The notes beneath the pieces are model-generated. The model was not told the DNA's origin. It made no database searches and saw only the letters and a list, made by a program, of their open reading frames with translations. From contig NZ_JAVJAN010000009.1 of NCBI RefSeq assembly GCF_031344075.1, positions 33,321-97,320 of the forward strand: DNA of 64,000 nt, written 5' to 3'. The stretch is from Clostridium aquiflavi. Lineage in GTDB: Bacteria > Bacillota > Clostridia > Clostridiales > Clostridiaceae. Position 1 is the first letter of the stretch, and each line of letters starts with the position of its first letter. Both the position numbers and the translations under genes were made by a program. This document shows positions 44,487-53,771 of this stretch, piece by piece.

Positions 44487-45363
44487 CTAAAAGCATAGCA
44501 TTAGGTTCTTTTCCTATTGCTATGTTTTTTATCATCCTACCTTTTAAATCAATAACCTTCAATTTTCCATTTAGATAATCTCCAACAAAAATTTTTTCAT
44601 TAACTTTAATAATTCCTCTTGGCATACCTGAAATAAATATTTTACTTTCTTCTTTTAATTTATTTACATTAATAACACTAATGGATCCTTCTACAAAATT
44701 AGAAACATAAATATATCCTTCTTCTTCCCAAAAATCAACTGGACCATTCCCTACTTTTATAGTTGCTTTTAAAGATAAGTCTTCTAAGGATATTATAGAT
44801 ATACTTCCGCTTGTAGCATAACCTATATAACTTTCACATATATATAAATGCTTTCTGTTATTAGATATGACTATTTTAGTCGGATATTTATTACATTTTA
44901 TTCTTTTTATCTCTTTATTTTCAATACAATCAATTATTGATATAGTGTCATCACCCATATTACTTATAAATGCTCTATTTTTTTCATGAAAAAATACTAT
45001 ACTATGAGGAAATACTCCCATTGGTAGTTCTAAATCAATGTCTCTTTTAAACAAGTCATATATTATAAGAGAATTTGCTTCACCGCATAAGACATATAGC
45101 TTATTATTGTAAATTGCTAAATCATTTGGATGTGCTCCTATATATATATTTTCTTCTTCTTTAAATTTATCTGCATCTATTAATGATATAGTATTACTAT
45201 AATTGTTGGCTACTACGATTTTTTTATCGTATAATGACAATCCATGAGGTCCTATCTCTTTCCCTTCTAGAGATAAATTCAAAGTTTCAATCCCTAAATT
45301 TTCAACATCAATTTTACTTAATGTATTTGATCCTGTATTACATATAATAATTGATTTTTTCAT
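44470..45363 (-). CDS. YncE-like beta-propeller protein
   Basis: 297 residues from MKKSIIICNTGSN, behind GGGGGGAGAAAGAG; the frame runs 17 codons further without a better site. About seven blades of a YVTN/YncE-type propeller are visible, each with a pattern like NTISLIDADKF, DTISIIDCI, GSISIISLEDL or GSISVINVNKL and a xPHSI/xPNDL turn. There is no signal peptide, which is unusual because many propellers of this class are secreted. Such proteins bind ligands or partners. Function unknown. Confidence 0.75.
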   Translation of the reverse strand: MKKSIIICNTGSNTLSKIDVENLGIETLNLSLEGKEIGPHGLSLYDKKIVVANNYSNTISLIDADKFKEEENIYIGAHPNDLAIYNNKLYVLCGEANSLIIYDLFKRDIDLELPMGVFPHSIVFFHEKNRAFISNMGDDTISIIDCIENKEIKRIKCNKYPTKIVISNNRKHLYICESYIGYATSGSISIISLEDLSLKATIKVGNGPVDFWEEEGYIYVSNFVEGSISVINVNKLKEESKIFISGMPRGIIKVNEKIFVGDYLNGKLKVIDLKGRMIKNIAIGKEPNAMLLVKNLH

Positions 45364-45527
45364 CTCTTTCTCCCCCCTTGGATAATCATTCTTGTATTTA
45401 TAATATATTCTCAAAAGATATTAATGGTACTACTATTTTTTTCTAATATCTTTATTTCTTGACAAAATACTACTATAATAAAAATATTAGTTTATTTTTA
45501 TTAATAATAAGGAGAGTGAAAGTTAAT

Positions 45528-45776
45528 ATGTTTTCATATAAAACTCAAGGTGTTTGTTCCACTACTATAAATATTGAAATTGAAGATAATAAAATACAAT
45601 CTGTAAATTTCATTGGTGGCTGTGCAGGAAATCTTTTAGGTATTGGTGCATTAGTTAAAAATATGGATGTTGATATGGCAATTGAAAAATTAAGAGGAAT
45701 TAAATGCGGAATTAAAGAAACTTCTTGCCCTGATCAATTAGCTAAGGCCTTAATAGAATGGAAAGTGAGTTGTTAA
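45528..45776 (+). CDS. TSCPD-domain four-cysteine protein
   Basis: 82 residues from MFSYKTQGVCSTTINIEI, behind AAGGAGAGTGAAAGTTAAT. The frame opens 23 codons earlier without a ribosome site. The TSCPD motif is present literally (KETSCPDQLAKALIEW). Four cysteines (residues 10, 29, 63 and 69 or so) plus a final SC pair suggest metal or Fe-S binding. The family occurs in ribonucleotide reductases and as stand-alone clostridial proteins like this one. Function unknown. Confidence 0.85.
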   Translation: MFSYKTQGVCSTTINIEIEDNKIQSVNFIGGCAGNLLGIGALVKNMDVDMAIEKLRGIKCGIKETSCPDQLAKALIEWKVSC

Positions 45777-45780
45777 AAAT

Positions 45781-45817
45781 AAAAGGTGTATCGTAAAAAA
45801 TTCGATACACCCTTTTT
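45781..45817. terminator. Bidirectional terminator between TSCPD and HIRAN genes
   Basis: GGTGTATCG/CGATACACC stem with a 9-base loop; A run before and T run after, so usable in both directions. Confidence 0.85.
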
Positions 45818-45818
45818 T

Positions 45819-47783
45819 CTATTGTAAATACTTTCCATCCTTATTATATAATAATGATATTGTGTTGGTTATTTCGTCTATAACATCTTTATAACTCATA
45901 TAAATCATAATATCAATTCTATCAAAATTTTCACTTATCTTTTCAATTACTCCATAAAAATATTTTCCATTATCAATCATATTCTTCAATATTAAACTAT
46001 CCGATTTAGGTACATACCCTAATACATACCCCTTACCTGTAACTATATTTATAGCATTTTCATCATACTTACTATCTTTTTCTCTAATTAAATATAGTAT
46101 CTCATCTTCTAAGTAATTATTATCTATAACACTTAAATCTCTATATTTAGTATCTGCAATATATGTTGACATAACATATATATCCTTAACATGAGGTATT
46201 ATTTCCTCTTTATTTAATTCTAAATATTCTTTCTTTTTATTAGGCAAATTGTCTAATAAAGATGTTAATGATTTTTTTAAAGTTTCTTCCGTTAATTGCT
46301 GTTCTATTATTTTTTTATCATCATCTGAAAACTCATTTTTAATTAACATAAGATTGTTAATAGCTTTATTACGAGTTTCTACCAAACTAGCATTTAAAGC
46401 ATCAAAATTTATTTTCTTATATTCTTCAGGAAATTCATTATATTTAATTCCCTTAACTAAAAAATAGAAACATAGATGATACATTGGCTTAATTATAAGA
46501 TCATCTAAATCTATAATTTCTTTATTTCTATTTAAAATTTTTATAATTGGAAGTTTATCATATGCTATATTATATATACATTCTTTTAATTCTTTATTTC
46601 CTTTTTCAAGTCCATATCTATATAATGCTGGATTCATATGATCTCTTTCTATAAGTCCTATAAATTCTTCGTTAGAAATCTGAAACTCGGTTTTTTCCAT
46701 TGCATCTATCAAAACTTCAATTTCTAAATCTATATTACTTAACTCTTTTAAAATAACATCTTTCCAAATATCTTTTATATATATTTCATCAGCAAAATTA
46801 GAAAGTTTTTCATACTGTGGTATTAAAGATGTTATCCTATCGACTCTATCATCACCATATTCTTCAAATATAAAAGTATCTATAGAATATATTCCACTTA
46901 TAACCCCATATAAACTATATATATCATATCCATACTTATCAACTAATTTAAAGTATTCAAAACATACATTAAAACCATTATCTATGTTATTAATTGTATA
47001 CTCTGAAAACAGTTCACCAAATGACTTAGATAGTAGTTTAATATTATCTTTATTTATTCTCCCTGATTTTAAAAACTTAAGAAGATTTACTGATAACATT
47101 GTATACTCTAATGAATCCAAATAGCCAAAATTTTGTTCTAATCCATCTAATATTAACCATTCAATTATTTCATCGCTTACAGGCTGTAATTCATGTATAC
47201 ATATTGCTTTCCCATATCCTATAGAATGCTTAGTTAAATTAAATACTCTTTCATTAGAATTTTTCATAGTTTCATATACTTGTATTACATAAAAAATATA
47301 TTCATTATTGATTGATAATACTTTCAATACTTTCTCTATATCATCAATTTTTAGAACACATAACATCATAAGTCCAAGCTTTATTTCATCATGAGAATTA
47401 CTTTCTAGTATTAATTTTTTCAAAAGATTAGTTAAGTCTTCTTTATATTCTATAAATGCTTCTATAAATGCTCTAAAATTTTTTATAAATTCTTCATAAT
47501 AATCACTTATTGGATTAAGGGCCATATATCCTCTTATATTTTCAAAAATCTCTTCTTTCTCTTCCTTTGTATAATCTACCAATAACTCAATAAGCTCATT
47601 AGCTAATTTTACTCTTTGATTTTTTTTTAATGGCTTTATTTTATTATATAAAACCTTAAACTCTCTTAATCCTGTTATTTCAAAATCCTGATAACTATAT
47701 GGTAAATCTGGGGTTTTACTATAAAACTTATTTAATTCCTCATATATTGTTGTTTTTTCACATTTATTAGTAAAATCAAACAT
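45819..47783 (-). CDS. HIRAN-domain protein with large unknown helical region
   Basis: 654 residues from ATG 47781-47783 (MFDFTNKCEKTTIY), behind AGAAGGG. A TTG 9 codons upstream has no ribosome site. Residues about 1-530 are mostly helical with no family I can name; repeated Leu/Ile-rich helices suggest an alpha-solenoid. Residues about 545-640 match HIRAN: YLIREKDSKYDENAIN, GKGYVLGYVPKSDSLILKNMI, KYFYGVIEKI. HIRAN domains bind 3' single-strand DNA ends or damaged DNA in eukaryotic HLTF and occur in bacterial helicases and mobile-element genes. Here no helicase or nuclease is fused. It lies 47 bases after folC. Confidence 0.72.
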   Translation of the reverse strand: MFDFTNKCEKTTIYEELNKFYSKTPDLPYSYQDFEITGLREFKVLYNKIKPLKKNQRVKLANELIELLVDYTKEEKEEIFENIRGYMALNPISDYYEEFIKNFRAFIEAFIEYKEDLTNLLKKLILESNSHDEIKLGLMMLCVLKIDDIEKVLKVLSINNEYIFYVIQVYETMKNSNERVFNLTKHSIGYGKAICIHELQPVSDEIIEWLILDGLEQNFGYLDSLEYTMLSVNLLKFLKSGRINKDNIKLLSKSFGELFSEYTINNIDNGFNVCFEYFKLVDKYGYDIYSLYGVISGIYSIDTFIFEEYGDDRVDRITSLIPQYEKLSNFADEIYIKDIWKDVILKELSNIDLEIEVLIDAMEKTEFQISNEEFIGLIERDHMNPALYRYGLEKGNKELKECIYNIAYDKLPIIKILNRNKEIIDLDDLIIKPMYHLCFYFLVKGIKYNEFPEEYKKINFDALNASLVETRNKAINNLMLIKNEFSDDDKKIIEQQLTEETLKKSLTSLLDNLPNKKKEYLELNKEEIIPHVKDIYVMSTYIADTKYRDLSVIDNNYLEDEILYLIREKDSKYDENAINIVTGKGYVLGYVPKSDSLILKNMIDNGKYFYGVIEKISENFDRIDIMIYMSYKDVIDEITNTISLLYNKDGKYLQ

Positions 47784-47830
47784 TAAATTCTCATTCCCTT
47801 CTAAGTACAAAAAACATATAAAAACTTTTT

Positions 47831-49144
47831 CTATATCTTTATTTTTTGTGTTATTATTTTTCTCATATCCCCTATCATATATAATGACCCACTTATCAAT
47901 ATTAAATCTTCTGATTTTGCTTCGTTCAATGCTTGCTTAATTGCTTGCTCATAACTATCTAAAGCTATAGTATTTTTATTATATTTTAATATCTCACTTT
48001 TTAATTCTGTATTCAGTTCTGCTCTATCACTATGAGGCGTCAATGCATATATTTTATGTGCTATTTTAGTTATCTCTTTAACCATCTCTTCTACTTGCTT
48101 ATCTGCTAAAATTCCTAATAATAGATAAATCTTATTATATCTAAAGTATTTTTCTACATTATTCCTTAGCATCTTTATGCCTTCTATATTATGAGCACCA
48201 TCAATTATAATTAAAGGATTTTTATTTAATACTTCCAATCTACCTTTCCACTTTACAGATTCAATAGATTTTTCCATTATCTCTTTATTAATTATTAACC
48301 CCTCTCTTTCACATAATACCTCTATTGTATTTAAAGCCACACTTAAATTTAAAATTTGATGTTCACCCATTAATGGTAATTTAACTTCATATAAATTATT
48401 TCTAGTCTTAATTTTAACTTCTTGATATAAATTTTCATTAAAAGTTATCTTTAAAAGTGTTCCACTCTTACTATCTATCTCATAAACCTTACTCTTTTCT
48501 ATTTCAGCTTTTTCTTTTATCGCTTTCATAGCTTCATTACTTTGAGGATAAACTACTACTGGAATATCTTTCTTTATTATTCCAGCCTTTTGCATAGCAA
48601 TTTCATATAAAGAATTTCCTAAAATATTCATATGATCAAAACTAATTGATGTAATAACACTAACAATTGGAGTTATTACATTTGTAGAGTCTAACTCACC
48701 TCCAAGTCCTACTTCAATTACAGCATAATCAACTTTTTCATTATAATAGTATAGGTACATAACTGTTGTTAAAATTTCAAATTCAGTTGGATGATCATAT
48801 CCTTCTTCTATAACTTTATCTACAGCTTTTTTTACTATATTAATTGAATAAGTTAATTTCTCTTTAGGTATATTTTCACCATTAATTTGAATTCTTTCTT
48901 CAAACTCTTCTAAAAAAGGTGATGTATACATTCCAACTTTATATCCCATACCAATTAAAATTGAAGTTATCATTGAAGTTGTAGAACCCTTGCCATTAGT
49001 TCCTGCTATATGAATTAATTTTAATTTTTTTTGAGGATTTCCTAATATCTCTAATAATCTATAAGTTCTCTTTAAGCCATAATTAGATCCAAACCTACCT
49101 ACACTACTTATATAATTCATTGCTTCTTCATAATTCATTTTCAT
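47831..49144 (-). CDS. folC: Folylpolyglutamate synthase / dihydrofolate synthase
   Basis: 437 residues, Mur-ligase family. P-loop HIAGTNGKGSTTSMI (near 46-60), IEVGLGGELDSTNVI, SFDHMNILGNSLYEIA, WKGRLEVL and the C-terminal domain with IIIDGAHNIEGI and DLILISGSLYMIGDMR. It adds glutamates to folates, and may also form dihydrofolate. The ATG follows AAAGGGGAAGCAA. It precedes the HIRAN gene in the same direction; a shared transcript is possible. Confidence 0.93.
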   Translation of the reverse strand: MKMNYEEAMNYISSVGRFGSNYGLKRTYRLLEILGNPQKKLKLIHIAGTNGKGSTTSMITSILIGMGYKVGMYTSPFLEEFEERIQINGENIPKEKLTYSINIVKKAVDKVIEEGYDHPTEFEILTTVMYLYYYNEKVDYAVIEVGLGGELDSTNVITPIVSVITSISFDHMNILGNSLYEIAMQKAGIIKKDIPVVVYPQSNEAMKAIKEKAEIEKSKVYEIDSKSGTLLKITFNENLYQEVKIKTRNNLYEVKLPLMGEHQILNLSVALNTIEVLCEREGLIINKEIMEKSIESVKWKGRLEVLNKNPLIIIDGAHNIEGIKMLRNNVEKYFRYNKIYLLLGILADKQVEEMVKEITKIAHKIYALTPHSDRAELNTELKSEILKYNKNTIALDSYEQAIKQALNEAKSEDLILISGSLYMIGDMRKIITQKIKI

Positions 49145-49300
49145 TTGCTTCCCCTTTAATTATCTGTAAAATTTGCTTATTTAGCTTATATAACCAACTG
49201 TATTAATATTTATTTTACTTTTTTTAATATATACTTATTATATTAAATTATTTAATTACTCTTTACTTATATATATTAGTGATATTAAAAATTTCTAATA

Positions 49301-49621
49301 TTATTCACAATAAACAGCAGTACCTGATGCTGTTACCATAAGCATTCCATTATCTGCTCCTAGTACTTCATAATCAATATCTACTCCAACTACTGCATTA
49401 GCTCCCATTTGTATAGCTCTATTTTCCATTTCCTTCATAGCCTTTTCTCTTGCCTCAATTAATTCACCTTCATAAGTGTTAGAGCGTCCCCCAAAGAAAT
49501 TAGATAATCCAGCTGCAAAATCTTTTATAAAATTCACACCTGAGATTACCTCCCCAAATACCACTCCTTTATATTCTAAAATATTTTTACCTTCTATAGA
49601 TGGTGTTGTTGTTATAATCAT
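49301..49621 (-). CDS. YbjQ/UPF0145 family protein
   Basis: 106 residues, complete. Starts MIITTTPSIEGKNILEYKG, with GVVFGEVISGVNFIKDF, then RAIQMGANAVVGVDIDYE and the SGTAVYC end. Members assemble into pentamer or decamer rings; some are called heavy-metal-binding without clear proof. No membrane segment. Own ribosome site AAAGGAGAGTTTTAC. Single gene. Confidence 0.88.
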   Translation of the reverse strand: MIITTTPSIEGKNILEYKGVVFGEVISGVNFIKDFAAGLSNFFGGRSNTYEGELIEAREKAMKEMENRAIQMGANAVVGVDIDYEVLGADNGMLMVTASGTAVYCE

Positions 49622-49922
49622 GTAAAACTCTCCTTTATACTTAATTTTATTTGTAATTATTAACTTTTATCTATTTATTATTAAAATGATTATAATATAT
49701 AATTTAACCTTAAACCATGTTTTTAAATTATTTTAAGATTAAAATAACAAAGTTATTATTTTACCCCTTTAGTGAAATCTACTTGTTTCTACTTTTTAGA
49801 CACTAAAACTTCCATCAATGATTTTTTTCTTAACTTTTAATTCTCACCTTTTATTTGCTTTTCACTATATTTTATTTGCTTTTCATGCTTTAAAAATTCT
49901 ATACTTTTCCATATATAATAAA
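49622..49922. other. Gene-poor spacer with a 21-base tandem repeat
   Basis: AT-rich spacer ahead of ybjQ. A direct repeat TTTTATTTGCTTTTCA occurs at 49849-49864 and 49870-49885, period 21. On the minus strand this reads EKQIKYS/EKQIKGE in a short open frame with no start, so it may be a worn coding remnant. No other feature seen. Confidence 0.3.
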
Positions 49923-49957
49923 AGAATTGTACACACATTCAAATATGTGTACAATTC
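49923..49957 (-). terminator. Terminator of valS
   Basis: AGAATTGTACAC/GTGTACAATTCT stem about 30 bases past the valS stop, followed by T-rich sequence on the minus strand. Confidence 0.8.
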
Positions 49958-49985
49958 TCATTAAAATCACATCTTAATTATATAA

Positions 49986-52628
49986 TTAATTTAAAGATTC
50001 AATTCTTAATTTAACAGCATCAAGCATTTCAACATACTTTTCTCTTTTTGCTTTTTCTCCATCTACAACAGCGGCTGGAGCTTTAGCAACGAATCCTGCA
50101 TTTCCTAATTTCTTATCTATTCTTTCGATTTCGCCTTCTAGTTTCTTAAGTTCTTTATTTAGTCTTTCAAGCTCTTTATCTTTATCTACTAAATCAAGTA
50201 ATGGTATGAATAATTCTCCACCCTTAACTACTAATGAAACTGCATTTTCTGGAACAATTGATTTATCAGCTATGAATTCAACTTCTGAAGCTGATGCTAA
50301 TTTTTCCATGTAAGCTTTACCTGCTGTAAATGCTTGTTTTGCATCTTCTGCAATATAACAAATAACCTTAGCTTTTCTTGATGGTGGTACGTTCATTTCA
50401 GCTCTTACATTTCTTAATCCCTTAATAGCTTCAATAATGTATGCCATATCATTTTCAGATTCTGCATTTACTAGAGCTTCATGAAATACAGGCCAAACAG
50501 ATGTTGTAATTGTTTCTTCATCTGTTAAGTGAGTAAAGATTTCTTCTGTTATAAATGGCATAGCTGGATGTAATAATTTTAATCCTGTAACTAATACAGT
50601 ATTTAATACATTGTATGCCACTCCCTTAGCTTTTTCATCTTCACCATAGAATACTGGTTTAACAAGTTCTATATACCAATCACAGAATTCAGTCCACATG
50701 AAATCATAAACTTTTTGCATTGCAATTCCAAGTTCATATTTATCCATATTTTCTGTAACTTCTTTAACTAATGTATTCATTTTTGATAATATCCATTTAT
50801 CAGCTAATGAATATTCTTTGCAATCTTTGTATTTATTCATGATTTCCTTATCAAGGTTCATCATAACAAATCTTGAAGCATTCCAAATCTTATTAGCAAA
50901 GTTTCTTGAAGCTTCAACTCTTTCAGGATAGTATCTCATATCATTTCCTGGAGCATTACCAGTTGCAATCATAAATCTTAATGCATCCGCACCATATTCA
51001 CTTATTACATCTAATGGATTAACACCATTCCCTAAAGATTTACTCATCTTTCTACCTTGAGAATCTCTTATAAGTCCATGTATTAATACAGTATTAAATG
51101 GAGTTTCTCCCATACAATGAAGTCCTGAGAATATCATTCTAGCAACCCAGAAGAAGATTATATCATGTCCAGTAACTAAAACATTGTTTGGATAGAAATA
51201 TTCTAAGTCTTCTGTTTTATTTGGCCAACCTAATGTTGAGAAAGGCCACAATGCTGAACTAAACCATGTATCAAGTACATCATTATCTTGTTCTATATTT
51301 TTAGATCCACATTTGCAGCATTTAGTTGGCGCTTCTTCAAGTACCATCATTTCACCACAATCTTTACAGTAGTAAACTGGTATTCTATGTCCCCACCATA
51401 ATTGTCTTGAAATACACCAATCTTGAATGTTTTCCATCCAGTTGAAATATGTCTTATCAAATCTTTCTGGAACAAATTTAGTTTTTCCAGTCTTAATTAC
51501 TTCTATAGCAGGTTTTGCTAAATCTTCCATCTTAACATACCATTGCTTAGATATTATTGGTTCTACTGTAGTACCACATCTGTCATGCGTACCAACATTA
51601 TGAGAGTGATCTTTAATTTTAACTAGAAGTCCTGCTTCCTCTAAATCTTTAACTATAGATTTTCTAGCTTCGTATCTATCTAAGCCCTTATATTTTCCAC
51701 CTTTTTCATTGATGATACCTTTATCATCCATGATTCTTATGATTTCAAGATTGTGTCTCTTTCCTACTTCAAAGTCATTAGGATCATGAGCTGGAGTCAT
51801 CTTAACTGCACCAGTTCCAAATTCCAAATCAACATAGTCATCCCCAACTATAGGAATTTCTCTATTTACAAGTGGTAATATTACAGTTTTACCAATAAGG
51901 TGTTTATATCTTTCATCGTTAGGGTTAACAGCTACACCACTATCTCCAAGTAATGTTTCAGGTCTTGTTGTTGCAATTTCTAAAACTCCACTTCCATCAG
52001 CTAATGGATAGTTGATGTGCCAGAAGTGACCTGCTTGTTCTTCATATTCAATTTCTGCATCAGAAAGTGCTGTTTGACAATGAGTACACCAGTTAGTTAT
52101 TCTATTTCCTTGATAAATAAGACCTTCATTATAAAGCTTAACAAATACATGCTTTACAGCTGCACTTAAATTTTCATCCATTGTAAATGCTTCTCTTGTA
52201 AAGTCAGCAGAAACTCCAAGTTTTTTAACTTGATTTCTTATTCTTGCTCTATAATCGTCACTCCATTCCCAAACTTTTTCAAGGAATGCTTCTCTTCCCA
52301 TTTCTTTTTTATTGTAACCTTGCTTAGCAAGTTCATTAGCAACTTTAACTTCTGTTGCTATAGATGCATGATCTTCACCTGGTAACCATAGTGCTGCATA
52401 ACCTTGCATTCTTTTAAATCTTATAAGCATATCTTGAAGAGTATCATCAAATGCATGACCTAAATGTAATTCACCAGTTATGTTTGGTGGTGGCATTATT
52501 ATTGTAAATGGTTTCTTCTTTTTATCTACTACAGGAGTAAAGTAACCTTTTTCCTCCCATGTCTTATAAATTCTGTCTTCAAATTCTTTTGGATCATAAG
52601 TTGTCGCAATATTTTTTGTTTCTGACAT
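49986..52628 (-). CDS. valS: Valyl-tRNA synthetase
   Basis: 880 residues, full length. HIGH-class motif HLGHAFDD in ITGELHLGHAFDD near residue 50, the CP1 editing domain (about 190-340, ATTRPETLLGDSGVAV), zinc-like KDCGEMM..CCKCGSKN, KMSKSLGNG motif, anticodon-binding domain and a C-terminal coiled-coil arm (KDKELERLNKELKKLEGEIE). It charges tRNA-Val and edits threonine. Start behind TAGGGAGGAAAACAA. Controlled by the T-box leader at 52750. Confidence 0.98.
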   Translation of the reverse strand: MSETKNIATTYDPKEFEDRIYKTWEEKGYFTPVVDKKKKPFTIIMPPPNITGELHLGHAFDDTLQDMLIRFKRMQGYAALWLPGEDHASIATEVKVANELAKQGYNKKEMGREAFLEKVWEWSDDYRARIRNQVKKLGVSADFTREAFTMDENLSAAVKHVFVKLYNEGLIYQGNRITNWCTHCQTALSDAEIEYEEQAGHFWHINYPLADGSGVLEIATTRPETLLGDSGVAVNPNDERYKHLIGKTVILPLVNREIPIVGDDYVDLEFGTGAVKMTPAHDPNDFEVGKRHNLEIIRIMDDKGIINEKGGKYKGLDRYEARKSIVKDLEEAGLLVKIKDHSHNVGTHDRCGTTVEPIISKQWYVKMEDLAKPAIEVIKTGKTKFVPERFDKTYFNWMENIQDWCISRQLWWGHRIPVYYCKDCGEMMVLEEAPTKCCKCGSKNIEQDNDVLDTWFSSALWPFSTLGWPNKTEDLEYFYPNNVLVTGHDIIFFWVARMIFSGLHCMGETPFNTVLIHGLIRDSQGRKMSKSLGNGVNPLDVISEYGADALRFMIATGNAPGNDMRYYPERVEASRNFANKIWNASRFVMMNLDKEIMNKYKDCKEYSLADKWILSKMNTLVKEVTENMDKYELGIAMQKVYDFMWTEFCDWYIELVKPVFYGEDEKAKGVAYNVLNTVLVTGLKLLHPAMPFITEEIFTHLTDEETITTSVWPVFHEALVNAESENDMAYIIEAIKGLRNVRAEMNVPPSRKAKVICYIAEDAKQAFTAGKAYMEKLASASEVEFIADKSIVPENAVSLVVKGGELFIPLLDLVDKDKELERLNKELKKLEGEIERIDKKLGNAGFVAKAPAAVVDGEKAKREKYVEMLDAVKLRIESLN

Positions 52629-52672
52629 TTGTTTTCCTCCCTATTATTTAAATTAGCTCTTGTTGTTTGTAG

Positions 52673-52713
52673 ACTATGTTTTAATATGGTGTTGATATAT
52701 TTAAAACAGAGCT
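52673..52713. repeat. Fused outer ends of the dispersed repeat
   Basis: CTATGTTTTAATATG, GTTGATATAT, then TTAAAACAGAGC. Left and right terminal sequences joined with the middle lost. It lies between the valS T-box terminator and the valS start. Confidence 0.45.
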
Positions 52714-52749
52714 ATTATTTAAAGCTAATTAATTATTGTTTTTCTGCAA

Positions 52750-53060
52750 TAAAAAAAGCCCTCAATCCATAAAAGGACGAAGACTCGCGGTACCACCTTT
52801 ATTTCCACATAAGCACATATAATGCTTTAATGGACTCTTAATTAGTTAACGATTTAGAAAAACCGTCTTTAGCTACTGTTATTTCACCAAAGAAGCTCAA
52901 AAGCTACCTTCAAAACCTTCCATATAAGGGCTTTCACCTATTCCCTCTCTCTTTTTTGTTCTTTCTAAATCTACAGTTTAGCTTAAAAGAACCGTACTTC
53001 TCATCTTATAAAAACGAGTTTCCTTATAATACTTTCAGTTTTTACTCCTCTTTTTCATTG
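52750..53060 (-). promoter_or_regulatory. T-box leader of valS (specifier GUA)
   Basis: T-box sequence AAGGTGGTACCGCGAGT at 52783-52799, terminator hairpin ending in TTTTTTT at 52751-52779, and specifier TGAAGGTAGCTT with GUA (Val) at 52905-52907. This spacing to the specifier equals that of the pheST leader. Uncharged tRNA-Val should let valS be transcribed. Confidence 0.93.
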
Positions 53061-53092
53061 CCTTTATTATTAATTTATATTTTCTTTATTTT

Positions 53093-53121
53093 ATAATATA
53101 TTAATGGTCATGTTTTGTCAA
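53093..53121 (-). promoter_or_regulatory. Promoter of the valS leader
   Basis: TTGACA (53116-53121), 17-base spacer, TATTAT (53093-53098) on the minus strand, start of transcription near 53086. Confidence 0.8.
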
Positions 53122-53142
53122 TAATCGTAGTTTAATGAAATT

Positions 53143-53202
53143 TTATTCCATAATAAAGCATTCATCGATATCAGCAAAATAAAACATATCCTTATTTACC
53201 AT
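53143..53202 (-). CDS. 19-residue mini-ORF, possible relic of a HEPN partner gene
   Basis: ATG overlaps the end of the nucleotidyltransferase (TAAAATG), with AGGAGGCTGGTAAA as ribosome site. It reads MVNKDMFYFADIDECFIME then stops. In minimal nucleotidyltransferase/HEPN pairs the partner starts just here, so this may be a broken start of it. Too short to name. It could also simply be translated by chance. Confidence 0.35.
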   Translation of the reverse strand: MVNKDMFYFADIDECFIME

Positions 53203-53203
53203 T

Positions 53204-53560
53204 TTACCAGCCTCCTATGTTAACTAAATCTTCAAGTATTGCTTGCTCAAAACATGGTGTTTTGCAAAGCTTATCATACCTTATCTTACTATATAACTTA
53301 ATATCTACATCCTTTTCTAACTTAATGTCATCTATTGCATCTTCAATTTCATGTCTTAATAACCTTAATTCTTTAGTTGATTTATTTTCGTCAATTATAA
53401 CAAGTAAATCTATGTCACTTTGTTTTGAATATCTCCCTTTAGATATTGAACCAAAAAGATATACATTAGCATTATATAATTTATCTAAAATAACATCTCT
53501 AGCTTTAATTATACTGCTTCTTAAATTCTCATCTAGTGAATAATCAACATCATTTCTCAT
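53204..53560 (-). CDS. Minimal nucleotidyltransferase (MNT-like)
   Basis: 118 residues. The pol-beta fold motif is VYLFGSISKGRYSKQSDIDLLVII, with the GSxxxGR and DxD signature, plus a third acidic site in KDVDIKLYS. In bacteria such small proteins usually pair with a HEPN ribonuclease as toxin-antitoxin modules, adding AMP to the HEPN partner, or act as orphan aminoglycoside-type transferases. No intact partner follows. The ATG follows GATGGGATGAATTTAA. Confidence 0.82.
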   Translation of the reverse strand: MRNDVDYSLDENLRSSIIKARDVILDKLYNANVYLFGSISKGRYSKQSDIDLLVIIDENKSTKELRLLRHEIEDAIDDIKLEKDVDIKLYSKIRYDKLCKTPCFEQAILEDLVNIGGW

Positions 53561-53600
53561 TTAAATTCATCCCATCTTAATTCTGAATTATTATACTATT

Positions 53601-53766
53601 TTATAACAACTTAATGACTATTGTAAATAAAACAAGTCCTGTAATATTATAAAGCGTAAATATTTTCAAATATTTTAATCCTCTCTCCTTATATTCATTA
53701 CATAAAATCTAATACCTTAAAATTCTTAAATGCAGCTACAATTATCATTAAATCAAATAATAATAT
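53601..53766 (-). pseudogene. Possible frameshifted small membrane protein
   Basis: Two open frames follow each other on the minus strand: INILLFDLMIIVAAFKNF (then KVLDFM and a stop) and NEYKERGLKYLKIF (then TLYNITGLVLFTIVIKLL and a stop at 53601-53603). Dropping one base near 53700 joins them into one 50-residue, two-helix protein reading KVLDFCNEYKERG. Both halves look membrane-like. No good ribosome site was found, so this is tentative. Confidence 0.35.
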
Positions 53767-53771
53767 ATTAA

